In this document: positions 45,248-54,127 of the stretch, in pieces
How positions within the stretch are numbered: position 1 is the stretch's first letter
How the letters are laid out: each line of letters begins with the position of its first letter
DNA from: an uncultured Dyadobacter sp.
Lineage (GTDB): Bacteria > Bacteroidota > Bacteroidia > Cytophagales > Spirosomataceae
Assembly: GCF_946482605.1 (NCBI RefSeq)
Contig: NZ_CAMLSE010000011.1
Location: 124,001-188,000 of the forward strand
DNA: 64,000 nucleotides
Direction: 5' to 3'
The notes under the pieces: model-generated
The model's database searches: none
The model's input: only the letters and a program-made list of their open reading frames with translations
Told to the model about the DNA's origin: nothing
Made by a program: the position numbers and the translations under genes

Positions 45248-45810
45248 TAGTGGCTTCCGTTTTGAATGGTAATCATTTCCCGCAAGCTCTGTTTGCTTTT
45301 GGCGAGATACACCCTCGACGACGAGGTCGAAATGTCCAGCATTTTTCCAATTTCCTCATGACTATACCCTTCCACTTCGTACAGATTGAAGACCACTTTC
45401 CAGACCGGCGGAAGTTTGTCGAGCAGCCTGAGTATTTCTTCGACCGACTGGTTATCCGCAGCTTCATCCGCTGCCGCATGGCTGTCGTGATAGGCATCCA
45501 GGCTGGTAGCGAGGTAGTTTTTCTTTTCCTTTCTGAAATAATCTATGGCGGTACGAACAACCAGAGCCCGCATCCAGGCTTTAAAGGAATTGAGACCTGC
45601 CAGTTGCCGGGGCAGCTGATCGAATATTTTCAGGAAAGAATCACTGACCGCCTCCTGCGCGACAGCGTGGCTGGAAAGATATCGGACACTTATTCCCATT
45701 GCCAGACCAAAAAAATGCTTGAAAACCCATTGCTGCGCTTTCGGATCACGTCCCGCGCAGCGCTCAATCCAGTGTTTTTCATTCGTTGTACAATCAGATA
45801 GCCATTCCAC
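45247..45810 (-). CDS. ECF-type RNA polymerase sigma factor
   Basis: About 187 residues from a GTG at 45810; an earlier TTG at 45855 is inside the perfect palindrome at 45825-45855 and unlikely. Region 2: AQQWVFKHFFGLAMGISVRYLSSHAVAQEAVSDSFLKIF. Region 4: LDKLPPVWKVVFNLYEVEGYSHEEIGKMLDISTSSSRVYLAKSKQSLREM, with helix-turn-helix. It overlaps by one base with the gene for the membrane-barrel protein (TAATG), which implies tight translational coupling as expected for a sigma/anti-sigma pair. Likely targets are its own operon and perhaps the lipoprotein at 45885 or ThuA gene. Sequence motifs fit ECF21-like Bacteroidota sigma factors (group assignment is inference). Confidence 0.92.
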   Translation of the reverse strand: MEWLSDCTTNEKHWIERCAGRDPKAQQWVFKHFFGLAMGISVRYLSSHAVAQEAVSDSFLKIFDQLPRQLAGLNSFKAWMRALVVRTAIDYFRKEKKNYLATSLDAYHDSHAAADEAADNQSVEEILRLLDKLPPVWKVVFNLYEVEGYSHEEIGKMLDISTSSSRVYLAKSKQSLREMITIQNGSH

Positions 45811-45824
45811 AATAAGATATAACG

Positions 45825-45855
45825 TTGCTAACCCCGGGCAACCCGGGGTTAGCAA
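45825..45855. terminator. Perfect 14-bp stem-loop between lipoprotein and sigma genes
   Basis: TTGCTAACCCCGGG (45825-45838) pairs with CCCGGGGTTAGCAA (45842-45855) around the loop CAA. It lies 30 bases past the stop of the leftward lipoprotein gene and just before the sigma factor start, so it should end the lipoprotein transcript and separate it from the sigma/anti-sigma unit. It could also fold in the sigma mRNA leader. Confidence 0.65.
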
Positions 45856-45884
45856 TGGAGAAGATGATTGAAAAGGACGCCGTG

Positions 45885-46385
45885 TTACAGGGGATTGGTT
45901 GTGCTGCCATTAGGATCAATCACCTTGTCTTGCTTTTTGGAGCCATTAGCTACGTGCACGGTCACGTCGGACGCATTGGCAGCGCTGCCGAACAACTTTT
46001 GCAGGTCCAGTTCGAGTGTATAATCGTGCATCATGGCATCCTGCAAGCCGTCGGGGGCATCGTATCCCACCACCAGCCGGGCCTGCATCGGGTAGGACAG
46101 CATCAGCGAGCCATCCCAAACCACCTTGTAGTTCTCGATCCCCCCCGCTCCGGTCACGTCTATTTTTAATGTGTTACCTTGCCGGGTCACTTTTGTGATC
46201 TCGAACGGCGTACCGTCAAAACTTTCCCGTCCGTTCATCAATCTCTTATACTCATCCCCGTTTGTCTGTACCAACGGACCATCCTCCGGTCCCGGATCGT
46301 TTTTGTTTTCGCGGTCGCACGAAAAGAAAGCGGATAGTGCAAACAGGAGGAGGAACGCGAGAGGCTTTGAAAAATTTGGTTTCAT
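45885..46385 (-). CDS. Lipoprotein of unknown function next to the sigma/anti-sigma unit
   Basis: 166 residues: signal peptide MKPNFSKPLAFLLLFALS, lipobox SAFFSC, then an acidic linker (DRENKNDPGPEDG) and a compact beta-rich domain (FEITKVTRQGNTLKIDVTGAGG, YKVVWDGSLMLSYPMQARLVVGYDA, DYTLELDLQKLFG). No family recognised. It is directly upstream of the sigma factor gene, separated by a terminator-like stem. Its proximity suggests a role as an envelope component or target of that system, but there is no direct evidence. Confidence 0.75.
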   Translation of the reverse strand: MKPNFSKPLAFLLLFALSAFFSCDRENKNDPGPEDGPLVQTNGDEYKRLMNGRESFDGTPFEITKVTRQGNTLKIDVTGAGGIENYKVVWDGSLMLSYPMQARLVVGYDAPDGLQDAMMHDYTLELDLQKLFGSAANASDVTVHVANGSKKQDKVIDPNGSTTNPL

Positions 46386-46624
46386 TTTGCTAACAGATTA
46401 AGTTGTTTTTAATGAAGTCGTAAAAAAGGATTCAAACGCTACTCATTGAAAAAGAAAATATTACCGGTAAGAGAATCATCGTTCCCGGAAGGTTGGAGTC
46501 GCCAGGTGTAAAAGGACGCGAACCGGGCAACCGGCGGGATGAAACGGCCCGTACAGCGGATGAACCTACGGCTCAATGACCGCCATCCACGTATTTTTGT
46601 CAGGAAAAACTCTGGTAATGTTAA

Positions 46625-47602
46625 ATGAAAGTCCTGATGATGAAATCCATTTTACTGACGCTGATCTGGCTCGTTTTGGCACAGACAGCCCGCGCGCAGC
46701 TGAATACCGCCCGACCGGAAAGCGGCAGCCTCAGCGGAAGCGACGTCAACGCCGTTGTAAGCGCCGTCGCGCAATTGATCGAGACCCATTATGCCGACCA
46801 GGCGGCGGGCCAAAGAATCAGCAGCGAGTTCCGAAAACTGTCTGGATCCGGGAAGTATTCGCGTTATACCAACACGGATACATTGACCCGGGTAATAAGC
46901 AACGACCTACGTAAAATCAGCAACGACGGGCATCTGTATGTGCAGGGTAAAAAAGCCGTATCGAATGACAAAAACTGGGAGCAGATAGAAAGGGAATCGG
47001 AAAAAAAATACAATTATGGATTCACCCGTCTGGCGATACTGGACAATGATGTCGCGTATATTAAAATCACTGAATTCATGCATCCCAAAAGATCGATGCA
47101 GACCGCGATAGCGGCGATGAAGCTGGTCGAGAATTCCGGCAAGCTGATCATTGACCTGCGCGGAAATGGCGGAGGTTATCCGGGCATTATGGAGTACATT
47201 TTGAACCACTATTTCGAAGGAGAGCCCATGGTGCTATCAACCACCAGATCTTCCACGGGGCAATGCCAGGTAACATTAACTTCCGACCTCATTCACGGCA
47301 AGCTCAGGATCGGGACGCCGCTGTACATTCTGATCGATCAAAAAACCGCTTCCGCGGCGGAGTATTTTGCCTATACATTACAGGCTTTTAAGAAAGCCAT
47401 AATTGTGGGGCAGCCAAGCGCGGGAGGGGCCAATAGAAATGCGTATTTCGATTTGCCCGCCGGTCTTAGAATGTCCATTTCAGTTGCGAGCCCGATTAAT
47501 GCGATCACCCAAACCAACTGGGAGGGAAAGGGTGTGATACCCGACGTCGTTTCAGACGATCCCGAGCACAAAGCCATTGAATTGGCCGGGGCCAGAAAAT
47601 AA
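46625..47602 (+). CDS. S41 family peptidase (IRBP-like)
   Basis: 325 residues; two downstream Met codons (46637, 46640) are also usable and place the signal peptide (SILLTLIWLVLAQTARAQL) nearer the start. The N-terminal half is the S41 helical domain (VVSAVAQLIETHYADQAAGQ), the catalytic core shows LIIDLRGNGGGYPGIMEYIL and the nucleophile Ser243 in QKTASAAEYFAYTLQ, followed by VGQPSAGGAN and GLRMSISV, EGKGVIPDVVS. It lacks a PDZ domain, like interphotoreceptor-retinoid-binding-protein-type S41 proteins. Periplasmic; peptide substrate unknown. Confidence 0.92.
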   Translation: MKVLMMKSILLTLIWLVLAQTARAQLNTARPESGSLSGSDVNAVVSAVAQLIETHYADQAAGQRISSEFRKLSGSGKYSRYTNTDTLTRVISNDLRKISNDGHLYVQGKKAVSNDKNWEQIERESEKKYNYGFTRLAILDNDVAYIKITEFMHPKRSMQTAIAAMKLVENSGKLIIDLRGNGGGYPGIMEYILNHYFEGEPMVLSTTRSSTGQCQVTLTSDLIHGKLRIGTPLYILIDQKTASAAEYFAYTLQAFKKAIIVGQPSAGGANRNAYFDLPAGLRMSISVASPINAITQTNWEGKGVIPDVVSDDPEHKAIELAGARK

Positions 47603-47624
47603 CCTGTCATGCTGGGCAGGAATG

Positions 47625-48200
47625 CTAGTTGTGATGGCCGGCCATGTGACGTCTCGCCTCCTCCTTCTCCTGATCGCCGAGGTGAAGCCCGATGAGCCTG
47701 AGACTGTCGTGGTCCTTGGGCCGCCAGCCCGACCTTGGAACTTCTGTTTCATAACCCAGAAACTCGAAATACATCGCTTGCCAGCTAATGCACCGGACAG
47801 GCTTCCCGTTCAGCATGCCCTCCGGCAGCGACGGACAAGAACCGGCAGGGAACCCGGGCAGCTCATATTCCATCCCGATTTTCGAACAGGGCTCAGAGTC
47901 GATCAGAACACCGTTTTGGCTCATCAGAAAGCCGTAATCGAGCTGCTCAAACCCCGAGAAGCCCAGGTCGGTGAGCAACCCGACGTACGCGTCGTGATGT
48001 TCCTGCGGATAGGCTATGTCGATATCTTCGTGCACCCTGGTAATCCTGCCGATGCGGGCATCGATGGCCCAGCCGCTTTCCAACCATAATTTTATACCTT
48101 GGGAAGCTGCCGCACTGAATATCAATTCAATAAAATGGATATGCAATGCCGTGGATTCGGTGGGAAGTGCTTGTCCTGTGTTTTGCGGCGGATTTTTCAT
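47625..48200 (-). CDS. AadB/LnuA-like nucleotidyltransferase domain protein
   Basis: 191 residues. The nucleotidyltransferase core is present: KLWLESGWAIDARIGRITRVHEDIDIAY, where the G-W motif and the D-x-D pair are as in aminoglycoside 2''- and lincosamide nucleotidyltransferases. Then YVGLLTDLGFSGFEQLDYGF, ISWQAMYFEFLGYE and PKDHDSLRLIG, typical for the small Lnu/AadB group. Whether it modifies an antibiotic is unknown; many members are annotated by fold only. The gene is convergent with the S41 peptidase and divergent from the LytS-type kinase. Confidence 0.85.
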   Translation of the reverse strand: MKNPPQNTGQALPTESTALHIHFIELIFSAAASQGIKLWLESGWAIDARIGRITRVHEDIDIAYPQEHHDAYVGLLTDLGFSGFEQLDYGFLMSQNGVLIDSEPCSKIGMEYELPGFPAGSCPSLPEGMLNGKPVRCISWQAMYFEFLGYETEVPRSGWRPKDHDSLRLIGLHLGDQEKEEARRHMAGHHN

Positions 48201-48231
48201 GTGATCAATTTCGATTGGACTATTTTTAAAA

Positions 48232-49245
48232 ATGTCGGGACTTATACGTAAATATCAACTGAAAACGGGAGCTCTTCTGGCGGCAGTGTTGCCGGGGATT
48301 TTCGTATTTTCCGTATCCGGTGGTACAGAAGCGCTATTCCGGTTTGTATTTTCATTTTGCTGCATTTTTTCTTTCTGGATCATCAATTTCGCGCTTGTCG
48401 ATTTCTCCGGTCTCTGGCATGGCAGGAAAGGAACCGGCCAGTTGTTGCGGCGCATCCTGATCTCCACATTGCTGGCTATTGTCGTATTCCTGGCCATTGG
48501 TTTCGCGGACACTTCCAGATTGTTGCTCTCCCAGGTAAAAGGAGATCTGATCTATTCTCAAAAAGCGTGGTTTTACCTCATTGTAAGGATCATACTATTG
48601 AATGGTCTGATGATCCTGATCAAATATTTTTACGACCTGGCAGCAAAAAGCCGCAGGGTGCAATCGGAACTGGAAACCTTGAAGCGGGAAAACCTGATCG
48701 CCCTCCACGAATCATTAAAGCAGCAACTCAATCCTCATTTCCTGTTTAACTCACTCAATACCCTCAAATCACTGGTGAAGCAGGATCAGGGGCAATCGCT
48801 GCGGTTTATCGACGAGCTGGCTTCCATATACAGGTACATGCTCGTGTACAACGGGAGGCCCGAAGTTACTTTGGACGAAGAGATCCGCTTTTTGGAATCC
48901 TACGTCAGTCTGTTACAAATACGTTATGGCGATGCATTTGTGGTCAGCATTCAGATTCCGGCGTCGACTCTTCATGCAACAGTCCCGCCGAACACACTCC
49001 AGATCCTGATTGAAAACGTTGTAAAGCATAATGTCTTTTCTCAAAAAAGGCCGCTGAAAGTTCGTATATATGAAGAAGCAGGACTTTTGATCGTAGAAAA
49101 CAACCTGCAATTCAAGAAAGCGGATGAAACGTCGGGGGTAGGCCTGAACAACATCAACACCCGTTTTGAGATTCTGAAGGGGAAAGGCATCCTGGTTGAG
49201 AAAAGTGAAAATTCTTTTAAAGTTTCCTTACCGATCGCTGATTAA
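48232..49245 (+). CDS. LytS-type sensor histidine kinase
   Basis: 337 residues. Four hydrophobic segments in the first 135 residues form the sensor; then a helix (KSRRVQSELETLKRENLIALHESLKQ) leads into QLNPHFLFNSLNTLKSL (His169). The ATPase half has TLQILIENVVKHNVFSQ and GVGLNNINTRFEILKGKG. It is more divergent than the other three kinases of this window: the phosphorylation motif is NPHF and the C-terminal G-box is GVGLNNI. Its partner regulator begins 2 bases after the stop. The region upstream is shared with the divergent nucleotidyltransferase gene. Confidence 0.95.
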   Translation: MSGLIRKYQLKTGALLAAVLPGIFVFSVSGGTEALFRFVFSFCCIFSFWIINFALVDFSGLWHGRKGTGQLLRRILISTLLAIVVFLAIGFADTSRLLLSQVKGDLIYSQKAWFYLIVRIILLNGLMILIKYFYDLAAKSRRVQSELETLKRENLIALHESLKQQLNPHFLFNSLNTLKSLVKQDQGQSLRFIDELASIYRYMLVYNGRPEVTLDEEIRFLESYVSLLQIRYGDAFVVSIQIPASTLHATVPPNTLQILIENVVKHNVFSQKRPLKVRIYEEAGLLIVENNLQFKKADETSGVGLNNINTRFEILKGKGILVEKSENSFKVSLPIAD

Positions 49246-49247
49246 TT

Positions 49248-50018
49248 ATGACCATTGTTATCATCGAGGACGAGGTCCACACCGCCTGGGACATCCAGAA
49301 CTGCATCAAAACCCTCCGCCCCGAACATCAGATCCTTGCCGTACTCGACAGCATTGAAACCAGCGTGGAATGGTTCCTCAACAACCAGCATCCCAGGCTT
49401 GTGATATCGGATATCCAACTGGGTGACGGCCTTGCATTTGAAATCTTTCAAAAAATTGAATTAAGCTGTCCGGTCATCTTTTGCACGGCCTACAACGAAT
49501 ACGCCATTCAGGCATTTCAAAACAATGGCATTGATTATATTCTTAAACCAATCAACGAAAACCTGTTTGAAGCAAGTCTCCGGAAGCTCGAATCCATCGG
49601 CCAGTTGTTCGCGCCCGGATACAACAGGAAAGTATTAGAGCAACTGCTCACCTCTTACCAATCCGAAACCCGGAAACACAAAAGCAGCTTCCTGATCCAC
49701 TTCCGAAACCAGTTGATCCCGGTCGCTACGGAAAACATCCTGCTGTTTAAGGTAAATCACGATACGACCGAGATCTTTATGCGGGATGGCAGAAAATTTC
49801 AGCTCTGCAAGCCGCTCGATACCATCGAGTTGCAGGTCGACCCTCAGCGATTTTACCGCGCCAACAGACAAACACTGATCGCATTCGAAGCCATTCATCG
49901 CATTGAACATTATGACGACCGTAAATTGCTGATCAAACTCGACGGGGTGGCCAGCGAGCCGGTGGTTGTAAGTAAGGCCAAATCCGCCGCTTTTCTGGCG
50001 TGGGTCGAAAACCGGTAA
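49248..50018 (+). CDS. LytTR family response regulator
   Basis: 256 residues. Receiver domain: VIIEDEVHTAWDIQNCI, Asp55 in LVISDIQLGDGLAFEIF (note ISDIQLGDG instead of the usual LDIQMPG), FCTAYNEYAIQAF and DYILKPINENLF. LytTR domain: LIPVATENILLFKVNHDTTEIFM, FYRANRQTLIAFEAIHRIEHYD and PVVVSKAKSAAFLAWV. The sequence departs from the other three regulators in the LytTR recognition region, suggesting a different target sequence. The 3' end is 5 bases from the convergent DUF1772-like gene. Confidence 0.95.
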   Translation: MTIVIIEDEVHTAWDIQNCIKTLRPEHQILAVLDSIETSVEWFLNNQHPRLVISDIQLGDGLAFEIFQKIELSCPVIFCTAYNEYAIQAFQNNGIDYILKPINENLFEASLRKLESIGQLFAPGYNRKVLEQLLTSYQSETRKHKSSFLIHFRNQLIPVATENILLFKVNHDTTEIFMRDGRKFQLCKPLDTIELQVDPQRFYRANRQTLIAFEAIHRIEHYDDRKLLIKLDGVASEPVVVSKAKSAAFLAWVENR

Positions 50019-50023
50019 TGTAT

Positions 50024-50551
50024 TCATCGGTTTTGAATTGAATGCCGCACGGCCGCAACCAGGCCGACCATGGCTGAAAAGCTTGCCACAATGCTTGCCC
50101 CGACCCGTAGCCAATGCCCGGCGCGGAACTCCCGTGACGCAGCAATGAGCGTTTCCGGGGAATGCACTTTAAGCCCTTCGGTAAACATAATGGTATTTCG
50201 CGGCCAGAAATACAGCACTGACGCGACGAAGTCAAAAGCCAGCACGAGCAAAAAGCTGACCAGAAAGCAGACAAACGCAGGCCGGCAACCCCGCCAAACC
50301 CACAATGCACCTAGGGCTGCCACTATCGAAAGCGCTCCTATGCCCGGCAAAAAGCTGGCGGGGCTTGCGTGGCTCAGGAATTCCATGGCAGTCGAAAGTG
50401 ACCCGGGAACATCGCCAAAGACATTAGGATACAACACAAAAGTATCGAACAGCAATGCGCCAGTTACCAAGGTTTGGGTCCAGCAGTAAAGCATGGCAAT
50501 CAAAACAGGTAGGCTGAGGCTGCGCGGGGAATGCTTGTAAAGGGTCATCAT
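50024..50551 (-). CDS. DUF1772-like integral membrane protein
   Basis: 175 residues with four to five hydrophobic helices: LSLPVLIAMLYCWTQTLVTGALLFDTF, SFLPGIGALSIVAALGALWVW, AFVCFLVSFLLVLAFDFVASVLYFW, and a C-terminal helix WLRVGASIVASFSAMVGLVAAV. The FWPRNTIMF segment after the third helix resembles the FWP/PINK region of DUF1772 proteins, some of which are anthrone-oxygenase-like. Function unknown. It is convergent with the LytTR gene. Confidence 0.7.
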   Translation of the reverse strand: MMTLYKHSPRSLSLPVLIAMLYCWTQTLVTGALLFDTFVLYPNVFGDVPGSLSTAMEFLSHASPASFLPGIGALSIVAALGALWVWRGCRPAFVCFLVSFLLVLAFDFVASVLYFWPRNTIMFTEGLKVHSPETLIAASREFRAGHWLRVGASIVASFSAMVGLVAAVRHSIQNR

Positions 50552-50812
50552 TGCTATTGTTGGTTCAACACCATGCAGAATGCTTCTGCACTGCTTGATT
50601 CGGACATTGCAAAATTAGCAGGCATGGCAAAAGCGGGCGTTCGGTTGATCGCTTGAAATGGCTGTTTGAGTATCCAATCTGCCCGGTTATGGAAATGCAG
50701 AACGTCTGATCGGGCAATCTGGCGGATGAGGCAGTCAATAGCGGCCTCGAAATGGAGCTACCCGAGTCATGTGCCAGCTAGTTTTGTGACATCAACACAA
50801 CGATACAGCAAC

Positions 50813-51706
50813 ATGACTTTGAAAACGACGGCGCTGCTCATGGCGGTTACCGCCCTGGCCTGTGCGTGCAAGATTCAGTATCAGACCGAACAGATCACCT
50901 ATACACCAGAATCCCCCGACATCAGAGAAGGAGAGCGATTGACGATGCTCGTCTGCGGATCTTGCCATTACAATTTCGAAACCAAAGATTTCAGCGGCAA
51001 AAAGCTGGAAGACTCTCCAAAATTTCTCGGAAAAATCTATGCGGCCAACATCACACAGCATCCCGAGCAAGGCGCCGGCCAATATACACCCGCCGAGCTC
51101 GCGTACCTGATCCGGACGGGTATTGGCAGAACCGGGCGGCTGATGCCCTACATGCATCGCCCAAACATGGCAGATCAGGACCTTGACGCCATCATTGCCT
51201 ATTTGAAATCCGGCGACGCAGCAGTAAAACCGTCTGAAAGAAATCCCGGTAAAACCAGGTATTCGCCCATTGGCAAGCTTGGATTGACCTTCGCGAAAGG
51301 CGGAAAGTACCGGGCTTCCCGTATTCAAAAGCCGAAGGACGATCCCCTATTACTGGGAAAATACCTGGTCGATAATCTGGCTTGCTTTCATTGTCATTCC
51401 AAAAGCTTCGCGGCGCTAGACATGCAGGACCCTTCTCAATCGAAGGGATATATGGGTGGAGGTAACAAGCTGCGCGACGCGGCCGGGAAAAAGATCAAAA
51501 CCCCTAACCTCACTCCGCATTCAACCGGTATCCGGCATTGGACGGAAGCCGAATTCAGACGCGCGGTTACCGCGGGCGTTGCGAGGGATAACTCGGTAAT
51601 CAGCTACCCCATGCCCTTATTTCCCGAGTTGACAGAAGCGGAAACGGCAGCAATCTTCGCCTATCTGAAAACCATTCCACCGATCCAAAACGAGGTAACA
51701 CGATAG
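50813..51706 (+). CDS. Diheme cytochrome c
   Basis: 297 residues from ATG 50813 (MTLKTTALLMAVTALACACKI, lipoprotein-like signal); a longer open frame upstream lacks a signal peptide. Two heme c sites: CGSCH near residue 46 and CFHCH near 194, each in a domain typical of small cytochromes c, with axial methionines expected in MPYMHRP and in YPMPLFP regions. The repeated pattern AELAYLIRTGIGRTGRLMPYMHRPNMADQDLDAIIAYLKS and AEFRRAVTAGVARDNSVISYPMPLFPELTEAETAAIFAYLK shows two tandem domains. It is an envelope electron carrier, and could accept electrons from the molybdenum hydroxylase, though the genes are 20 kb apart. Confidence 0.9.
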   Translation: MTLKTTALLMAVTALACACKIQYQTEQITYTPESPDIREGERLTMLVCGSCHYNFETKDFSGKKLEDSPKFLGKIYAANITQHPEQGAGQYTPAELAYLIRTGIGRTGRLMPYMHRPNMADQDLDAIIAYLKSGDAAVKPSERNPGKTRYSPIGKLGLTFAKGGKYRASRIQKPKDDPLLLGKYLVDNLACFHCHSKSFAALDMQDPSQSKGYMGGGNKLRDAAGKKIKTPNLTPHSTGIRHWTEAEFRRAVTAGVARDNSVISYPMPLFPELTEAETAAIFAYLKTIPPIQNEVTR

Positions 51707-51764
51707 TCAAAAAAACACCATGACAGATCTTTGAAAAAAACCTGATCGCGCGGCCCGTCGCAGT

Positions 51765-52769
51765 TTAGCGGCCGGTCATCCTTCTTATTTCAACCCCGTC
51801 GCTCCATTTACCCATAAATGTCTGTTCGCTGGCCTCCGTCAATGCGGTGGAACAGCCTTTGCCATTCCTGCTGCAATCGATCAACGCATCGGCCAGGCGC
51901 CAATAACAGTAGTAGTCGGTAGCATCCACCTTGGTGGACGCCGCCAGCTTTCCATCCTTGCTGTCAAAGTCCAGGTCGACGCAAGTGGGTTCGTTGTGCT
52001 CAGCGGTAATGGAATCCAGGCCATAACCGTCCGGATAATGCATCAGCATGGACTTATTCGCAGGCAAAATGGCCTTTGATTCCGCAAATACCTTTTTCAT
52101 AAACACACTGTCGACGACAGTATCTTCCTTCTCGATGACCATCAGCAGTTTCAGCGATTCCGGCAGGCCTGCATAAGACTTGGCCTGACCGGCTGGCACC
52201 GGACCCACGCCGGCGGCGGCCAGAAAGATGCCTTTCGGCTTTGGAATATGAAGTCCGGCTGCATCGAGCGCGAGATTCGCCGTCACCACACCGCCGTAGG
52301 AATGACCGATTATGATCAGCTTATCGGTCTCCGGCCGGATTTTCAGCTCACCAGATTCCAGCACCTGCAATGCCCTTCGGATACCTGCCGCGGCATTGGG
52401 AGTAAATTCGGCCGGCTTGGTACGCGCGTCCTCCTGATACCGCGGATAAATCACGATATTCCCCTGCCGCACCAAATGCCGGATCCAGGCACCATAGTTG
52501 GCCGGATTCCAGCCGCCATAACCATGATTGAACACAATGACCGGCGCAGATACAGGTGCCGGGGATGCGGGCAGATACAGCCAGTAGCCGGTAGGGCCGT
52601 CGTCATAATTTTTTCTGATCACCTCCGCATGTTGGTATGCACTGCTCCCATAGCCCGACACCGGCTGCCCGGGTGCATTGGGTTTGCCCGGCGCGGGCGA
52701 ACTGGTTTGGCAATTGGTCGTGCTTGAAACGATGTATAGCAATAGAAACGCGAATTGTATTGTCTTCAT
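51765..52769 (-). CDS. Alpha/beta hydrolase (chlorophyllase/cutinase-like) lipoprotein
   Basis: 334 residues. Lipoprotein signal (FAFLLLYIVSSTTNC). The oxyanion region is VIVFNHGYGGWNPANYG and the nucleophile lies in IIIGHSYGGVVTANLA. The Asp is expected in VIEKEDTVVDS, which corresponds to the acid after strand 6 or 7; the final catalytic His may be in AEHNEPTC. It matches the esterase group that includes chlorophyllase and PET-hydrolase-like enzymes. Substrate unknown. It is the last gene of a likely operon with the propeller lipoprotein (44 bases upstream) and the Spy-like protein. Confidence 0.85.
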   Translation of the reverse strand: MKTIQFAFLLLYIVSSTTNCQTSSPAPGKPNAPGQPVSGYGSSAYQHAEVIRKNYDDGPTGYWLYLPASPAPVSAPVIVFNHGYGGWNPANYGAWIRHLVRQGNIVIYPRYQEDARTKPAEFTPNAAAGIRRALQVLESGELKIRPETDKLIIIGHSYGGVVTANLALDAAGLHIPKPKGIFLAAAGVGPVPAGQAKSYAGLPESLKLLMVIEKEDTVVDSVFMKKVFAESKAILPANKSMLMHYPDGYGLDSITAEHNEPTCVDLDFDSKDGKLAASTKVDATDYYCYWRLADALIDCSRNGKGCSTALTEASEQTFMGKWSDGVEIRRMTGR

Positions 52770-52813
52770 AAAATGCTCTTTTTCTAAGGTTTAAATAGGA
52801 TTAATAACAGAAA

Positions 52814-54127
52814 TCACTCGTCGGGGCGGAAGGCAAACAAGGTCCCGTCGAAGCCGGGTACATATACATTTCCATCCCCGCCGATGGTTGTACCGACGGT
52901 AAAAAGTGTTTTGCCGGGGAAATGCACCCGATCGAGCACTTTCCCTGTGCGGGTGTCCACGACCACCAGGTCTTTGTTGGATCTGCCGGGCGGGCCGGCC
53001 ACGGTGGCAAAAGCGAGATTACCGCCTGTTTGCATGGGCAATCCCAGGTGTTTCAGGCTGTCGTTCTTCCACACCAGCCGGGCTTCATTCCCCAGGTCCT
53101 GAATGCACATCAATGGCGCAGTATCGCCACCGGCTGGCATGATCAGGCCTTCGGGAGAGGTCGATTGACTGCCTCCGGGCTCGTATCCGATGGAGAACTC
53201 CCATATGTTCCTACCAGACGCAGCCTCGATCGCATGCAGGCCGCCTTCATTGTCATTGACATAAATCCGGGAACCGTCAGCCGAGATATCGGGGCTGGAA
53301 GCGCTGCCGCCTGGTAGCGTGGTATTCTCCCATAATGGTTTGAGAGAAGGGCCATTTTTTTCGGAATAAACCATGGCCCGTATGCCAGCTTGCGCCGCAC
53401 TCGGCGCCCAGTAGGTGAAAAAGAACCTGCCGGTTGGCTCGTCGACGGCCAGGGTATTGGCACAAGGGCAATCGGCAGTGCCCCGCATACAGGCCCGGGG
53501 ATCAAAATCCGGGTCGGACGGGAGCTCGGCGGAGAGCGGTTGCGGATCTAAAACAAATGCCCCGCTTTCCCGGTCGAGTACGTAAATGATGCCAATGTGG
53601 GTAATGAAGATCACCCGCCCCGTTTGCGTGAACTGTGCGGAGAGCGGAAAACCCTTGATCTTCGTTTCCCAAAGCAGGTTTCCCGAGGGCCCAAATGCGT
53701 GCATCGCCTCATTATCGGCTATGTAGAGCCGCCCCTGCTTATCAAGCAGCGCCGATGATGCGACGGCAAATTTGTTCACTTCGTTGGTGCACCAGATCGT
53801 TGCTCCCGTCTGCGGATCCAATGCATACAGACGACAGTCACCCGCATTCGTGGTAAGGTAAACATGGCCCTGCTTACCAATGGTCGGGCCGAGATTGATG
53901 GTCCCCTCAAACTTGCGTTGCCAGGCAAGCGCAACTTTTCGAGGCCCTTGGATCGGCGAATAATCGGAGTTCCGGCTGTCCGCATGCACGGCCGACCAAC
54001 CCGGCCCGTAGGCATGATCCAATACCTCCGAGCCGTCCGGCTCGCTTGCTTTGCACCCTGCCAGAAGCACCCCGGCCACCAGCAGCCGCCATAATCGTTC
54101 AAGATTTCCTGCGTTCCTTAATTTCAT
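52814..54127 (-). CDS. PQQ-like beta-propeller lipoprotein
   Basis: 437 residues; lipobox LLAGC at about 20-24. The mature protein is a propeller of repeated blades with the W-motif pattern of PQQ-type quinoproteins: VALAWQRKFEGTINLGPTIGKQGHVYLTTNAGDCRLYALDPQTGATIW, LLDKQGRLYIADNEAMHAFGPSGNLLWET, GRNIWEFSIGYEPGG. There is no PQQ-dehydrogenase active-site pair (Asp-x-Glu near the disulfide), so a binding rather than oxidising role is likely. The start overlaps the end of the Spy-like gene by 29 bases, in another frame, suggesting coupled translation. Confidence 0.85.
   Translation of the reverse strand: MKLRNAGNLERLWRLLVAGVLLAGCKASEPDGSEVLDHAYGPGWSAVHADSRNSDYSPIQGPRKVALAWQRKFEGTINLGPTIGKQGHVYLTTNAGDCRLYALDPQTGATIWCTNEVNKFAVASSALLDKQGRLYIADNEAMHAFGPSGNLLWETKIKGFPLSAQFTQTGRVIFITHIGIIYVLDRESGAFVLDPQPLSAELPSDPDFDPRACMRGTADCPCANTLAVDEPTGRFFFTYWAPSAAQAGIRAMVYSEKNGPSLKPLWENTTLPGGSASSPDISADGSRIYVNDNEGGLHAIEAASGRNIWEFSIGYEPGGSQSTSPEGLIMPAGGDTAPLMCIQDLGNEARLVWKNDSLKHLGLPMQTGGNLAFATVAGPPGRSNKDLVVVDTRTGKVLDRVHFPGKTLFTVGTTIGGDGNVYVPGFDGTLFAFRPDE

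Noticed and set aside
45811..45855. Upstream TTG start for the ECF sigma gene at 45855
   Set aside because: The codon lies within the perfect terminator-like palindrome, and the extra residues lack similarity to sigma N-termini; GTG at 45810 is preferred.
30245..51706. Diheme cytochrome c at 50813 as the third subunit of the molybdenum hydroxylase
   Set aside because: Chemically plausible but the genes are 20 kb apart with no shared control element seen.
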